Notes under the pieces: model-generated | What the model was told of the DNA's origin: nothing | Databases searched by the model: none | The model's input: the letters and a program-made list of their open reading frames with translations, nothing else | Assembly (NCBI GenBank): GCA_001910725.1 | Contig: MJGA01000015.1 | Coordinates: 248,001-312,000, forward strand | Length of the DNA: 64,000 nucleotides | From: Phanerodontia chrysosporium | Lineage: Eukaryota; Basidiomycota; Agaricomycetes; Polyporales; Phanerochaetaceae | Direction of reading: 5' to 3' | Program-made: the position numbers and the translations under genes | Shown: piece after piece, positions 52,895-63,882 of the stretch | How the letters are laid out: each line of letters opens with the position of its first letter | Position numbering within the stretch: the stretch's first letter is position 1

Positions 52895-53626
52895 TCACGC
52901 GCCCTCGACGGCGGCGGCTTCTTTCTCCTCCTTCTCAGCGGCAGCCTCAGCCTCTGGCTCCTCCGCGATAGCCTCGGGGCGGGCTTGGTGGCAGGCTCAG
53001 CGGCAGCAGGCTCAGCCTTCGAGGCAGGCTTGGAGCCAGCCTTGGACGCCGGCTTCTTCGCTGACGAGGCGGGCTTTGCAGATGAGGCAGGCTTTGCGGC
53101 CTTTGAGGGCGGCTTAGACCCAGCAGCTTTGGATGCAGGCTTTGCGGCGGACGCAGGCTTTGCAGCCTTGGATGCAGGCTTGCTCGCCTTAGAGGCGGGC
53201 TTCGCGGCCTTGGACTCGGGTTTGGACTATTGTCGATAGTGAGCCTCTCAAAGCGACTGAGACTATATCGAGGATACTCACACGCTTAGAAGCAGGCTTC
53301 TCAGCCTCAGGCTCGTTTTCGTCGGCCTTGGGCTCGGGGGCACCGTTGACCCCAGCATCAGCAGTAGCCTCCTCGGCCTCACGCTCAGCGGCAGTGCGTT
53401 TCTTGCCCTTGGCAGACTTAGGCTTCTCCTCCTCTGCTGCCGGCTTCTCCTCGCCGTTAGCCTCAGCCACCGGTTCTTCGACGGTAGGCTTGGTCTTCTT
53501 CTGACGGGGCTTTGCGGGGGCCTTCTTGGGGGCAGCCTCGGGCTTGGGCTGGTCCTTGATGCGCGCAGAGCGACGAGGCTCAACGGCAGGCGCGTCGGCG
53601 GTGGCAGCGGCGGTCTTGCGGGGCAT
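52895..53626 (-). CDS. Lys/Ala/Pro-rich nuclear protein with KPASK repeats
   Basis: The start at 53626 opens MPRKTAAATADAPAVEPRRS, continuing ARIKDQPKP, a basic motif seen in fungal chromatin proteins. Exon 1 is Glu/Lys-rich with clustered basic words (RQKKTKP, GKKRTAAE). After a 55-nt intron (about 53227-53281), exon 2 is built from degenerate repeats of AKPASKA and KPASSA, like the tails of linker histones. The acidic end (EAIAEEPEAEAAAEKEEK) lies in a frame one base away from the repeats, at the GGGG at 52974-52977; one extra base would carry it to the TGA at 52895. Probably a DNA- or chromatin-binding protein (inference from composition only). Similarity searches will be dominated by low complexity. 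Confidence 0.68.
53000..53215 (-). repeat. Coding tandem-like KPASK repeats
   Basis: About fifteen degenerate 12-24 base units encoding (A)KPAS(K/S)A inside exon 2 of the nuclear protein. The units differ in length and in synonymous positions, so this is an old or selected repeat and not a fresh microsatellite. Confidence 0.7.
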
Positions 53627-53964
53627 GTCGAGGGTGTTCTGTGGGATGTGAGAGGGGGGACGAGGAGGAGGGAGGGAGCAAGAAGCGTGTAAACGCGCCT
53701 TCAGCGTTTAATTTAAGGCGGCCAGCCCGAGAACCGAACTCGCGATCAACAGACTTGTCACGTGAGTCGCGCAAGTCCCGTGACATACGCGTCTCCGCGG
53801 ATGCAGCGTCCGAGGCTCCGGTGCAACTGCATGGTCTCCCGGGGGCAGACGCTTTCGGAGTAAGCGATGTAACAAAACAGAATGTTTCCTGCTATCCTAC
53901 GCTCGGTCAGACATACAAGACATGCGTTGCACAATAAAGGACAATAGGTATACTGGTTTAAGCC

Positions 53965-55185
53965 CTAGCACCATACTCGGTGGTACCGCCATCCAGCCTT
54001 CTGGCAATGCGCATCACAGTAATACACAGAGCGGCATTTCGAGCATCGCATAGAGGCCCCACACTTGCCGCAGTGCCTGCAAAAGTCCTCTTTACCGGCA
54101 GCAATCTCGTATAGGCGCAGGAGAACTACGTTCTTGAGATCTTTGCCAAAAGTCTTGCCAAAGTCCCATGTGTCCTTCGATTCCTGACGGGTGGGCTTGG
54201 GGTTAAGATCATCCAATTCGCCAATCCAGGTTCGCAGATGTTGGCGGTAGAAATTCAGGTGGCCAGGCTCCGCCTGCGTCTCCTCCCTCTTCTTCTCAGC
54301 TGTTGCGCGGTCACGGTCGGTGACAATCTCGTCGTGCTTGTGCCGCAGGTAATCCAGTGTGATGCGGGGAATATCCTCCGGCGGGCGGTACACGATCACG
54401 TTCGGTTGCAAGACCTGGAGAGTGTACTCGGCCTCGCGCTCGAGCGCAAAGTGCTCCCCGCCGGTGCCGTGGCCGCCGATTTGCGCGATACCGAGATCGA
54501 GGACGTATCGCACCAGCATGTCGAACGCGGGGTTATCGACGCTGGTGCGCTGCCCAAAGACAAGCCACGGCCAGGGCACGTAGTCCTTGATCCCGACCTG
54601 CGTGTTGTGTATGGTCACACGCGGCGCAGTGAAGTGGGGACCCGGGCCCTCGTCGAAGTGTACTATCTGCGTGGCGCGACGTGGGTCGATAATGGTTTCC
54701 CCGACTGTGACGTCTGCGGGTGTAAACACCGCCTTCAAGCCCTTCGCTGTACGCACTACGAGCTTCGTCGTCGCGGGTAAAGCTGCGATTATCTCCTGCG
54801 CTGCAAACGCCAGGCCGTACCCGCTCAGGTGGACCTTGCAGCGCCAGTACGCGTCCTCGAGCTCTTTGCGAGTGGGCTGATGACCGCTGGGAGTTCGCAC
54901 TCCTTTCGGTGGAGACCTCGCGAAGGTATCGAGGGTGAGCCTTTCCTTTGTCTCACGGTGATCGTCTCGCAAGACAAGGCAAGTCTTCTCCTTTGTGCAG
55001 GATGCCCAGGGTGGGAGTAATCTGTTCATGTCTGCGAAAGTGATCGTTGGTGTCGTGCCGTGGTTGATCTCCACGAGTCGAAGAGTGCGGAATCGCTCCT
55101 CTGTTCGTGCATGACAATCCAATATGATCGTCGCTAGATCGTGTACGTCGATGACAAGGTTAGGTGGGAAAGTTGGCGCGGGCAT
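53965..55185 (-). CDS. MYND-finger protein, copy 1
   Basis: A single-exon gene of 406 aa. The N-terminus (PTFPPNLVIDVHDLATIILDCHA) is shared with the MYND protein at 58399-59393, as are LEDAYWRCK, AQIGGHGTGGEHFALE and the C-terminal zinc finger. The MYND finger (last 40 residues) has the full spacing: CRHCGKCGASMRCSKC, YYCDAHCQ, W and HRVWC. A Glu/Lys/Arg-rich segment of about 90 residues (AEKKREETQAE) before the finger is missing in copy 2. MYND fingers bind proline-rich partners; no catalytic domain such as SET is seen, so it is a binding protein of unknown role. Confidence 0.85.
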   Translation of the reverse strand: MPAPTFPPNLVIDVHDLATIILDCHARTEERFRTLRLVEINHGTTPTITFADMNRLLPPWASCTKEKTCLVLRDDHRETKERLTLDTFARSPPKGVRTPSGHQPTRKELEDAYWRCKVHLSGYGLAFAAQEIIAALPATTKLVVRTAKGLKAVFTPADVTVGETIIDPRRATQIVHFDEGPGPHFTAPRVTIHNTQVGIKDYVPWPWLVFGQRTSVDNPAFDMLVRYVLDLGIAQIGGHGTGGEHFALEREAEYTLQVLQPNVIVYRPPEDIPRITLDYLRHKHDEIVTDRDRATAEKKREETQAEPGHLNFYRQHLRTWIGELDDLNPKPTRQESKDTWDFGKTFGKDLKNVVLLRLYEIAAGKEDFCRHCGKCGASMRCSKCRSVYYCDAHCQKAGWRYHRVWC

Positions 55186-55419
55186 GTTTGAGGCGAGTCG
55201 TGGTGAGGTGCGTAGAAAGGAGGCTGACCGAGAGCACTGAACTTATAGTGGTGGATTCGGGCCACGGTCACAATAGAACGTTTCAAAGCGGGCGATGAGG
55301 GCCCCGCGTGGTATCTATATCGGGTATCTTGGCCCAAACCTGGAAGCGTACATTCGAAAACATAGCAGACTACCGATACAAATGAACACATACTGAGACA
55401 AGGTCATCGCGCAGCAACA

Positions 55420-58049
55420 TCAAAAGTCCTCGTCTTCTTCCTGCACCATTCCGCCTGCAAAACCCGCGAACCGCTTGTCAGCGGTGCTCGCCCCGCCAGT
55501 CCAGTCTTCGTCCACGCTAGCTCGAGGCCTGAAGCTCTCGCGCCGCGCCGACGGCTTGCGCGCCGTGCTCGCTGCCGGAGCGGCACCGACGCTATTCAGA
55601 CCGACCGCGCCATATACGCGTACGGTCGGTGGCGGTTGGGCAGACGCTGACCGCGGTTTCGCAGGGCGTGTGTACGGGTGATAACTCCGCGCTTTCAACT
55701 TTGTGGCCGACCAACGCGGCCGGTCATGGGTGTCCCGCGCTTCGAGGCAGCGAGGCCCTGCGGTCGGGGCAGGGGAGTGGGTTGTGCGGCAGGTGTCCTC
55801 CCGTGTGCTGCAGCCGCTGGAACGTGAAGAGCCGGGGATGGCGCACGTGTACTCCGACTTGTGCTCATGGGAACGATAGGTACAGGTAGATGAGGAAGAG
55901 CGTTGCTAGCATGGTTGTTCGTGGTTGTTGACGCTGCTTCTCCCAGCTTCGGTCGCCGAGCGCTGATGCCGATGCCGAACGAGTGTGCGGCCCGACGCAG
56001 ATGGCGGTCGTGCTGGTGCGGTAGAAGTGGACCCGACTTTGCTAGAAGACGAAGCAGATGATGAGGGTGCGTATGACGGTGTCTTTGAGCGAGGCACAGA
56101 TCCTGACGCAGTTCGTGTCTTGCCGCGTTTCGTACCATTCTCCTTTTCCTGTGCCTGAGACGCTTCTTGCAGGATTTGGAGGATGCTCCGTCCATGCACC
56201 AGAAAAACTTTGCCCGTCTGCGCCTCCCAAGCTGGTATCGAATTGAGTAAATCTTGTTCGAGCTAGACAGAGATAATCAGCCGCACACTTGCAATTGGCC
56301 GGATGAAGGGCTTACTCTGGGCTTCTCCTTTGTAACACGCTTTCGCATCTTCTCTTCTCGCAAGAGCCTTCCCGGATCTCGAGGCCCTCTGCCCAGTAGA
56401 CGGGTCTGATCTGCAGCGGCTGCTGCCAGGTCCTTCTCATCTTGGCAGATGTCGAAGTACTTCTGGATATTCTTGAGAAGCGTGCCTTTCAGCTTCCTCT
56501 CTTCCTTGAGCCTTCTAATTTCTTCCTCATGTATCGCGAGCAGCTCCTCACTATGCTCGTCTTAAAAAAGCGTCAGTATAGTGAGCGTACAAGGTATGTC
56601 CTCCTCACCGTCAGCAAACGGCGCGAACTCCGCTCTCTCTTCCTCGCCAACCATGAGCTCGTCCCATAGCTTCGTTATTTCCAGGCGTGCGTTCTCTATA
56701 AACGTGCCCATCTTCTCCCTCTTCAACTCTAGCATACGGTCCAGTTCTTCTTCGTACGCTCGGACCGTTGCATCTGTGCTACCGCGGTTTGCCTCAACGA
56801 ATTCGTCCATCTCTGCGTCCGTAACGCCCAGGCGGCGCCACAAGCTCTCGAGTTGGTCGTACATGGCTTGTATATGTGATTCGCGCCTGCGCTTGGTGTC
56901 CTCAAGATTCGCTTGTGTTGATTCTGCCCATTGTATTAGCTCAGGAGAAGGGTCAACGCCCTCAAGGCCGACGCTGGGTTTGTTAGGATCCGTGACTGCT
57001 TCTTCTCCCAGCTCGTCTAGGCGGGAAATAAATTGAGTGTATATGTTGTAATACTCGGATTCGTGGTTGGGACTCGAGGATGCGTCGTCTGACGGCATGC
57101 TGAGAATGAATGGGGTGTTGGCCTTAGAGCGTGAGCCTGCGGGTGTTGGTGTCGCAGGGTTATTCGACGATGAGAGGAAGGGATCGGCAGCGGAGGAAGA
57201 GCCTGTCACACGTATGCTACATGCAGACTGTGGACGCGAGGATGTAGACGACGACGACGCGGAGTCTGTGGGAGACGGTGGTGTCATCCCGAGCTCCGCG
57301 TACAACCAGTCGATCTGGGCGAAGGTGAGAGATAGATGATGGAGTCGTTTACCCTAGAAGACATTCATATTCAGAGGAACGTTGTATTCTGCACGCGCGA
57401 ACATAACCTACCACTTCGCTCTTTCCACGAACGACCTCCTTCTCCAATCTAGTGAACCGCTCGGGAGTGACGTCTCGCCGTGCATCAGGGTCCGCTTCAC
57501 TTTCGCCTGTGGCGGGAAAGGGGTCTAGTACGTCAGAAGAGAAGTAGTCTGGCCCTAACGTCCGTGCAAGAGCAGTGATGCGGTTAGTGAGGGTCGTGAG
57601 CTGCTCGAGCTTCGTGTGATACAACTACGACCACCGATCAATTCCAACCAACATTGTAATAACACTTGGCTCAGACGGACCTGGCGCAGCTTCTCCTGGT
57701 ACTCCGTAATCATCTCAAACCGCTTCGGCAACACCTGTTCCTTCCTGAGCTCGCCCACACTGCTACCGGTGGCCTTCACATGGCCGCCTAACGCTTTCGT
57801 GTAGCGCACGCATTCGCGTTCGACCGCGTCGCATCGTCCCATCCACTCATCTACTTGCTTCCTGCGCAAGTCTATCTGACTCTCTACACATTCCGTAAGC
57901 TGCTTCTGCAAAGCAGAGAGGTCGTCGGCGAGCGCCGTCTGCGGCAGGCCGAGCTGGTTGTGCAGGGTTGGGAGGAGTTGAGTCTGGGACTGGAGGTGGG
58001 TGTGTAGGGAGTCGAGAAGAGACGTTATAGTCGTTGTTGGTGTCGTCAT
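55420..58049 (-). CDS. Ase1/PRC1/MAP65 microtubule bundler
   Basis: Conserved antiparallel microtubule cross-linker of the anaphase spindle midzone. The start at 58049 opens MTTPTTTITSLLDSLHTHLQ. The N-terminal dimerisation rod (exon 1 to 57681, exon 2 from 57624) is helical with the family pattern (KRFEMITEYQEKLRQ, LYHTKLEQLTTL). Exon 3 starts near 57352 with LTFAQIDWLYAELGM, and the spectrin-like microtubule-binding part has RLEITKLWDELMVGEEERAEF and LKEERKLKGTLLKNIQKYFD. A Ser/Arg-rich C-terminal tail follows, as usual for phospho-regulation by Cdk1. Near 55700-55702 (TTT) the tail changes frame by one base (PQ to KARSYHPY), and a similar shift may exist near 55990. Estimated length about 750 aa. 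Confidence 0.9.
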
Positions 58050-58398
58050 CGTTGCTGGGTATGGAGGGAAAGCGCGGCAAATGACATGGGGTGTCGCAAG
58101 TTCAACTTCATGGCGGGAGGCGTGCAGAGGTCGCGATGGTCATGTGGCCGTCGGGCGCCTATTATATTGTACACGCCGCGTTCCGCCCACTCCCTCTTCA
58201 GATGGGCCCAGCACTGCCTCTCATACCCCAACGATACGTCCCATTTCCCGTGCTCTGTGCCGAAGTGCTTTTTGAGGATGATGAAGAACGGCGCGTGTGG
58301 CGAGGACTTCTGCTTTTCGGGTTTGCGTGCAGCTTATGTAAGCTGAGCATATCGCTTTCGCGTAACGGCTCCCTCTCGTACACGACTTTCATCCAAGC
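58050..58398. promoter_or_regulatory. Divergent promoter, ASE1 / MYND copy 2
   Basis: 350 bases between divergent start codons; no further gene. It is also the centre of the nested inverted arrangement of the MYND and coiled-coil genes. Confidence 0.5.
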
Positions 58399-59393
58399 AT
58401 GGTCGCCTCTGATGCACCAACATTCCCGCCTGACCTGATTGTCGACGTCCACGACCTCGCAGCCATCATTCTCGACTGCCACGCACAACTGGAATCTACA
58501 TTTGCTCGGACTCAGCTGGTCGAGATAAACCGCGGCGCGACGGCCCTGCAGACCGTCCCTGAAGCCATGCTCGGTGCGGAATGGTTAGAAACTCCGAAGA
58601 AAGTTGCATACATCCTCCAAGATCAAGGCTGTGACGCCCCTCGTGTTACCCTGGATACCTTCGCACATCCACAGGGCGTCAAAACTCCCAGTGACCAACC
58701 CCTGTCGCGCAAGGACCTCGAGGACGTCTACTGGCGGTGCAAATGCTTCGACAGTGGTTACGTGCTGACATACGTCGCACAACAGGTTATAGATGCCTTG
58801 CCTTCTACCACAACACTATGTGTCAAGACGTCACAGGGCTACACCGTCACCTGTGCACCGTCCGAGACAACCGTAGCGGAAGTCGCGGTCGTAGTCCGCG
58901 AACCATGTATTCATGTCATCCTCGATAAGGAGCAGCACCTATCGGGTTTTAATGGCCCACTTCCGTGGGTATGGTTATTTATCGGCAAGCCGTCTTCTAC
59001 AGACCCGGATATCGACACAAGGGCAGCTCTCGACCTTGCCGTGGCGCAAATCGGGGGTCGCGGCCGTGGAGGAGAGCTGTTTGCGCTCGAGCGCGGCGTT
59101 CACTACTACGATGCCGTACTCAACAAATATGCTGTCGATCTCGGCGGCGACATGAAACTCTCCGCAAAAATCGTGCTCTCGCCGCCCGGCATCCGCGCTC
59201 ACGGTGATGCCGTGAAGGCCATGGTGCTTCAGAGGCTGGCAAAGATTGCTTCCGGAACGATCAGTTTTGCAGGTATTGTGGGAGGGACGAGGTGACACTG
59301 CACTGCTCGAGGTGCAAGAAAGCGTACTTTTGCAAGGAGTGCGTCAATCAGGGTTGGAAGTACCACAAGCGATGGTGCCAGCCCGCTAAGTAA
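58399..59393 (+). CDS. MYND-finger protein, copy 2, one-base frame break
   Basis: Inverted paralogue of the MYND gene at 53965-55185. The shared frame includes APTFPPDLIVDVHDLAAIIL, LEDVYWRCK, and AVAQIGGRGRGGELFALE. The continuous ORF ends early (59295). In the next frame the MYND finger is complete (FCRYCGRDEVTLHC, YFCKECVNQGWKYHKRWC, stop at 59391). One extra T in the TTTT at 59265-59268 would join them to 331 aa. The linker before the finger is shorter than in copy 1. Protein identity to copy 1 is moderate, much lower than between the neighbouring coiled-coil copies. Confidence 0.8.
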
Positions 59394-59682
59394 TGACTAC
59401 GCTGGTAAGCCGTTTTGACTTCAATGAGACGCGTAGCTGAATCCAGCGGTCTGGTTCAGCATTCGAAAACCCTGCTGGAAACATGAACTAGACCTCGGGG
59501 ATTGGGACCATTATATCAATAAAATACAGCCTTGTATCAGTTTAGTTTTGCACATGTTGCTGCCCTACTCAGTCTTACACTCACTCAAGGATCGTGTCGA
59601 GTTGACTTTGCAGATTTCGAAATGGCTATGCATGCATAGCACACGACCTGCAAAGTGAGGACATGATACGACCCTAGATACT

Positions 59683-62600
59683 GTTTGTGCATGTTAGGAT
59701 CGAAGGCTGTCGATTGCCTTATCCGGGGGAAACACGACTCGTTTCGCGCGCGTCTAGTCGAGAACGGCCTTACGACAGACTAGTCACCCGCAAGACAAAG
59801 ATGCTGGCCGCGGAAGCAGAAAACATGGCGAGAATGAGGCTTCCTGGGCAGGTCAGCGAAGCCAGCCTAGCGGACCAGGCTGACATGGCAGTGTCAGCCG
59901 TGTCCGCAGAGTACTAGCTCGTCGCAATCCCGACTTCTGCTCTCCCAACCTACACCAACACACCATCATGAAGATGCACGCCATCATGCCCTTCCTCGTC
60001 GCTGGTCTCCTCTCTGTGCCATACGCAATGTGCGCAGAGATGGACTTCGACCTCGACACATGCACACGCAGCGCAGCGCTGGACACTGTGCCAATATACC
60101 CCTCGAACGGCACCTCGCCTGCGTCTGCATACAACTCTGCCGCTACCTGGGGGAACTCGAGTCTCGGGCTGTGCCCGCTCTCCCCCTCTCTTCCTACCGG
60201 TCCTGGCGACCAGACGGCGCTCTCATCGACATCGACATCGACTTCGCCAGTCTCAAGACGACGGCAGAGGCACCTCCCGCAGTCGCTCTAGTCAGCAGCG
60301 ATTCGGAAGCTGTCACATTAGTTGCTACCGCCGATGACGCATCCGACCTCACGAATGTACCCCATGGTCAAGAGATCGACTGGAACTTGCTTGTGCCCCT
60401 CGCCCAGCGCGCGTGCTTGCTCACACTGTTCTTGTTCCTCACGGTATGTCCTACGGCAAGTCGCACATTCCATGCTGACTCGCTCTCGTCGTCAGCTTCA
60501 CTCGCGGCGGATGATCAAGGAGATGACGTCCAGCCTGGCATCGGCGACAGCGTTCGAGTCCCTCATCGCCGCTCTCGAGGTCTCCATCTCGCGTTTGCAG
60601 CACCAGGTCGAGGAACAAGTGGGGAAACTGGCACGGTACCCGTCGGTCCTGGTCAGCCTCGATCACGCTGTGGTATGTCATGCTACGTCCTACGTCCTGC
60701 CTCGTCTCCTTCCCGAGCTCAACCTTTGCCCAGACATGCCTGAACGACCTGGGAGCGGCCATCGACGATCAAATCGAGGACAGCTACCGGCATGCCGCGA
60801 GCCACCTGGAGGCGGTCATCGCGAACGACGACGAAACTGGCGCTCTCGAGGACGAGTTCGACACTCTGCAGTCCTCTCTCGAAGACCTCAGGCACTCGTC
60901 GGCTGGCGCTCAAGTCGCGGCTGACGAAGAGCTCGTGCTGCTCATGGCAGAGTTCATCGAGTCCGAGGTGAGCGTCCGCGTCGTACAGCTGGGTGTATGC
61001 GCTTACATTGCCTGCAACAGCGTCGTCTGGAGGTCGCTGAGAACAAGACACTCGAACACGCCGCGACTGCCGTGTCTCTCGAAGACGACGTGCAAGCCGC
61101 CCGCGCGGACTGCCACTCGCTACTGGCTGACAAGGACGTCCTCTACAAGCACCTTGCCTGCCTTCAGGACATCGACCGCCTCGAGGCGCAAGAGCATGCT
61201 ACGGAGCTCGCGAACCTGAACTCCGAGAGGTTCGCTCTCGCGGTAGGGTTTTCTTCTGATACTCGTTGCACGAATCATGTTTCTGACATGAGAGCAGACG
61301 TCCTACACGGAGACCCTCAGCTGCGCCGACGCTGCCGCTCACAAGGCGGATGCTCTTGCCGAGGAGCTGGAACACGTACTCGCCGTGTCTCATTTCGCGC
61401 AGCAGGCCCTCGTCGGCGACATTGCGGACGCTTCGTGCACGCTTGCCACTCTCGCCTCTGACGTCGCCAAGGACGACGCTCGCCGCGAAGAGCTCGCCGA
61501 CGCACGCGCTGCTCTTCAAGCCTCGTCTTCTCGCCTCGATGCGGATATCACGCTTCTCGAAAAGTCGCTCGCAGAGCTCGACGCAGAGGAGACGGCTCTC
61601 GGCGCGACTTCCCTCAAGGAGGCCGAGGAACACGACCAGCGAATGGCAGGCCACGTTTCCGAGCGCGACAAACTCGTTGCGTCCCATGCCGCGACTCTGG
61701 CAAAGCTGTCCCTTTCACAGCGGATGGCAGACCAGATCGCGCATGAGACAGTCGCGCTCGTGTCCTCTCTCCGGGAGAAGCTCGCGGTGGACAAGCAGCA
61801 GTTCGAGGACAGCACTGCCACACTCCGGACCTCGATCGCAAAGGACGACGCGGCCATCGCTAAGCACAAGTCGGCGTGCGTCGCTCTCGAGAGCTCCATC
61901 AAGACGGCCAAGGCCGAGCTCGACGCCCGCTGCAAGGTCTTCAACGCGCGCGCGGAAGAGTACGACCGCAACATGGAGGCTGTCTGGGACCTCGGCAAGG
62001 AGCGCGGGTACGACCGGCAGCAGTACGAGTCGATGCTCGAGGAGGCCAGCAACAAGGCGGCGCGAGCACGGAAGCAGCAGGCCGAGGCGGAGCAGAAGGC
62101 GGCGGCGGCACGTGCGAACTCGGACGAGGTCGCGAAGGAGACGGCGGTCACGAAGCACGCGTTCACAGTGCAGCTGCGCGACCTCGAGGCCGAGCAGGCG
62201 ACGCTGTCCTCTGCGATCGCATCTCTCAAGGCTGTAGACCGCGAGCGACTTCGCGCGGACACCGAGGCGCTGCGCACGACGGTCGACGGCCTGAAGCGCA
62301 CGTACGCGGCTCGCAAACGGATGCTCGAGCAGCGGCTGCAAGGAGCTCAGGCCGACCTGGAGCGGTTCGCGATGCGGGAGGTCGACGCGGTGAACCGGCT
62401 GAACGCGCAGATCGCAGGACTCGCGTCCGAGGAGGAGGCGCTGCAGGCGAAGATGGCGGAGTACCAGAGCGAGGTCATGCGCGTGCACGAGGCGGTCGAC
62501 CGGACGAGGCGCGAGCTGTCCGAGGCGCAGGACGCGCTGGCAGTGGAGCGGAGCCAGGCGGAGGCGCTGCTCGGGCTGATTGAGCGTCCGAGCACGGACC

Positions 62601-62727
62601 CAGTGTTTGTCGCGGCGTGTACGAGCTCGCGGGTGCCGTCCATGGAGCCTGAAGCGTCGCCCTGCGAGTTGGAGAGCGACCTCGGGTGCTCGCGATCTTT
62701 GACGCGTCTTTCGAGGAGGCGGCCTGA
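59683..62727 (+). repeat. Inverted segmental duplication, right arm
   Basis: Matches the reverse complement of 46547-49602. The match starts at TGTTTGTGCATG and ends with the coiled-coil reading frame; sequence beyond 62727 has no match to that beyond 46547. Two single-base deletions compared with the left arm lie near 60215-60220 and 62690-62692. Confidence 0.93.
59968..62727 (+). CDS. Signal-anchored long coiled-coil protein, copy 2 (two one-base breaks)
   Basis: Near-identical to 46547-49305 in exon order, intron positions, signal peptide, membrane segment and coiled coil. Differences are scattered substitutions (for example AEM for AEK after the signal peptide, EEQ for EAQ, and QRRLEV for QHRLEV at an exon edge). 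Two single-base deletions relative to copy 1 break the frame. One is in GACGGCGCTC (copy 1 has GACGGCGGCTC), after which exon 1 would end early near 60291. The other is in GTGCTCGCG (copy 1 GTGCTCCGCG), which replaces the acidic tail and moves the stop from 62727 to 62737. Either a decaying copy or sequencing/assembly error; many substitutions look conservative, favouring the latter. Confidence 0.82.
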
Positions 62728-62929
62728 ATGTCCCTAACCAAGTGTCCTGAGTTGTCTTGTTCGTTCAACGTACCTGTGGAATGTCATCGATGGGAGATAT
62801 CCAACTGAACTGAGGGATCGTGTATCTTTGACCGTCGCGCCAACGGACTTAGGCAATGCAATGGGCTTCAATCTTCAAGATTACAACATACATTATAAAT
62901 CGATTATGGATAGCACATGCAGAGCGTGA

Positions 62930-63796
62930 TTATACAGCAAAGCCCTAGAAGACAGAGTGAGCTATGAGCCGTTGCTATGAGCTCAATCCACGTACCCCAT
63001 TAACGAAGAGTGTCTGTCCATTGACCCATCCCGCCTCGTCTCGCGACAAGAAAGCGACGATGGGAGCAATTTCGTCCGGCTTCGGCACACGTTTCTGTGG
63101 ATGTGCGTTCGCAAAGACGTTGATGAGCTGCTCTGACTTGCCGTGCCGGAAGAGCTCGGTGTCAACGGGGCCCGGCGCAATGCAATTGACGTTGATGCCT
63201 CTGCTGCCGAGGTCTTTCGAGAGCACGCGCGTCATCTGCTCTACCGCGCCCTTCGTTGCAGTGTACACGGCGTAATTTGGCGGCACGCCCGAGTACTTCG
63301 TCGTCGAAGACGAAAAGAAGAAGACACGGGCACCTGCAGAAGATGTAGGTCAGCTTGACCGGAGTGGGCGGCTCTGGGACGTTCATTGCTCACCAGAATG
63401 GAAGTGTTTAGCTGCCTCCTTCACCATGAACAGTGGTACTTTGACATTGATGTTAAAGTGGTCGTCAAAGGACTTCTCGTCGAGTTCGCTTAGCGCGCCG
63501 TTGTTCATGAGGCCTGCGTTGAGCACGAGGAGGTCGAGCTTGCCGAAGTGCTGCACCGTCTCGTTTACGAGACGCACGCCCTCTGCGACGGACGAAACGT
63601 CGGCCCGCATTGCGACGGCCTTGCCCTTGCCCTCGGTGTTGATCTCCTGCACCACGTCCTCGGCTGCCTGTGCGCTGCCGAAGTAGTTGATGACGACCGA
63701 CGCGCCGTCGGTAGCAAGCCGTCTGGCAATGGACGCGCCGATGCCGCGAGAGGAGCCGGTGACGATAGCGACTTTTCCTGAGAGTGGGAGCGACAT
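62930..63796 (-). CDS. Short-chain dehydrogenase/reductase (FabG-like)
   Basis: A classical SDR of 251 aa from three exons (63394-63796, 62996-63333, 62930-62944). The cofactor motif is TGSSRGIG, followed by NAG (LVLNAGLMNNG), the catalytic Ser in VFFFSSSTT, and the YxxxK pair in YAVYTATKGA. The next motif (NCIAPGPVDTELF) is typical of 3-oxoacyl-reductase-like SDRs. The last exon has only 15 nt: splicing a 51-nt intron (62945-62995) gives the family ending VNGGFAV, whereas the unspliced reading ends VNGVRGLSS. Substrate unknown; NADP preference is suggested by the Arg in SSRG. Confidence 0.93.
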
Positions 63797-63875
63797 TGCG
63801 AGAGAGGGGTAAAAGGTGCTTGAGTGAGTTGGTAGTGTGAGGTACGATGAGAACTCCTGGGTCGCCTGGGGCAGT

Positions 63876-63882
63876 CTTTATA
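63876..63882 (-). promoter_or_regulatory. TATA box of the SDR gene
   Basis: TATAAAG on the minus strand, 80 bases before the start codon at 63796. Confidence 0.5.

Noticed and set aside
46547..62727. The inverted arms as a transposable element
   Set aside because: No transposase, no short terminal repeats, and the arms end at a gene boundary; a segmental gene duplication fits better.
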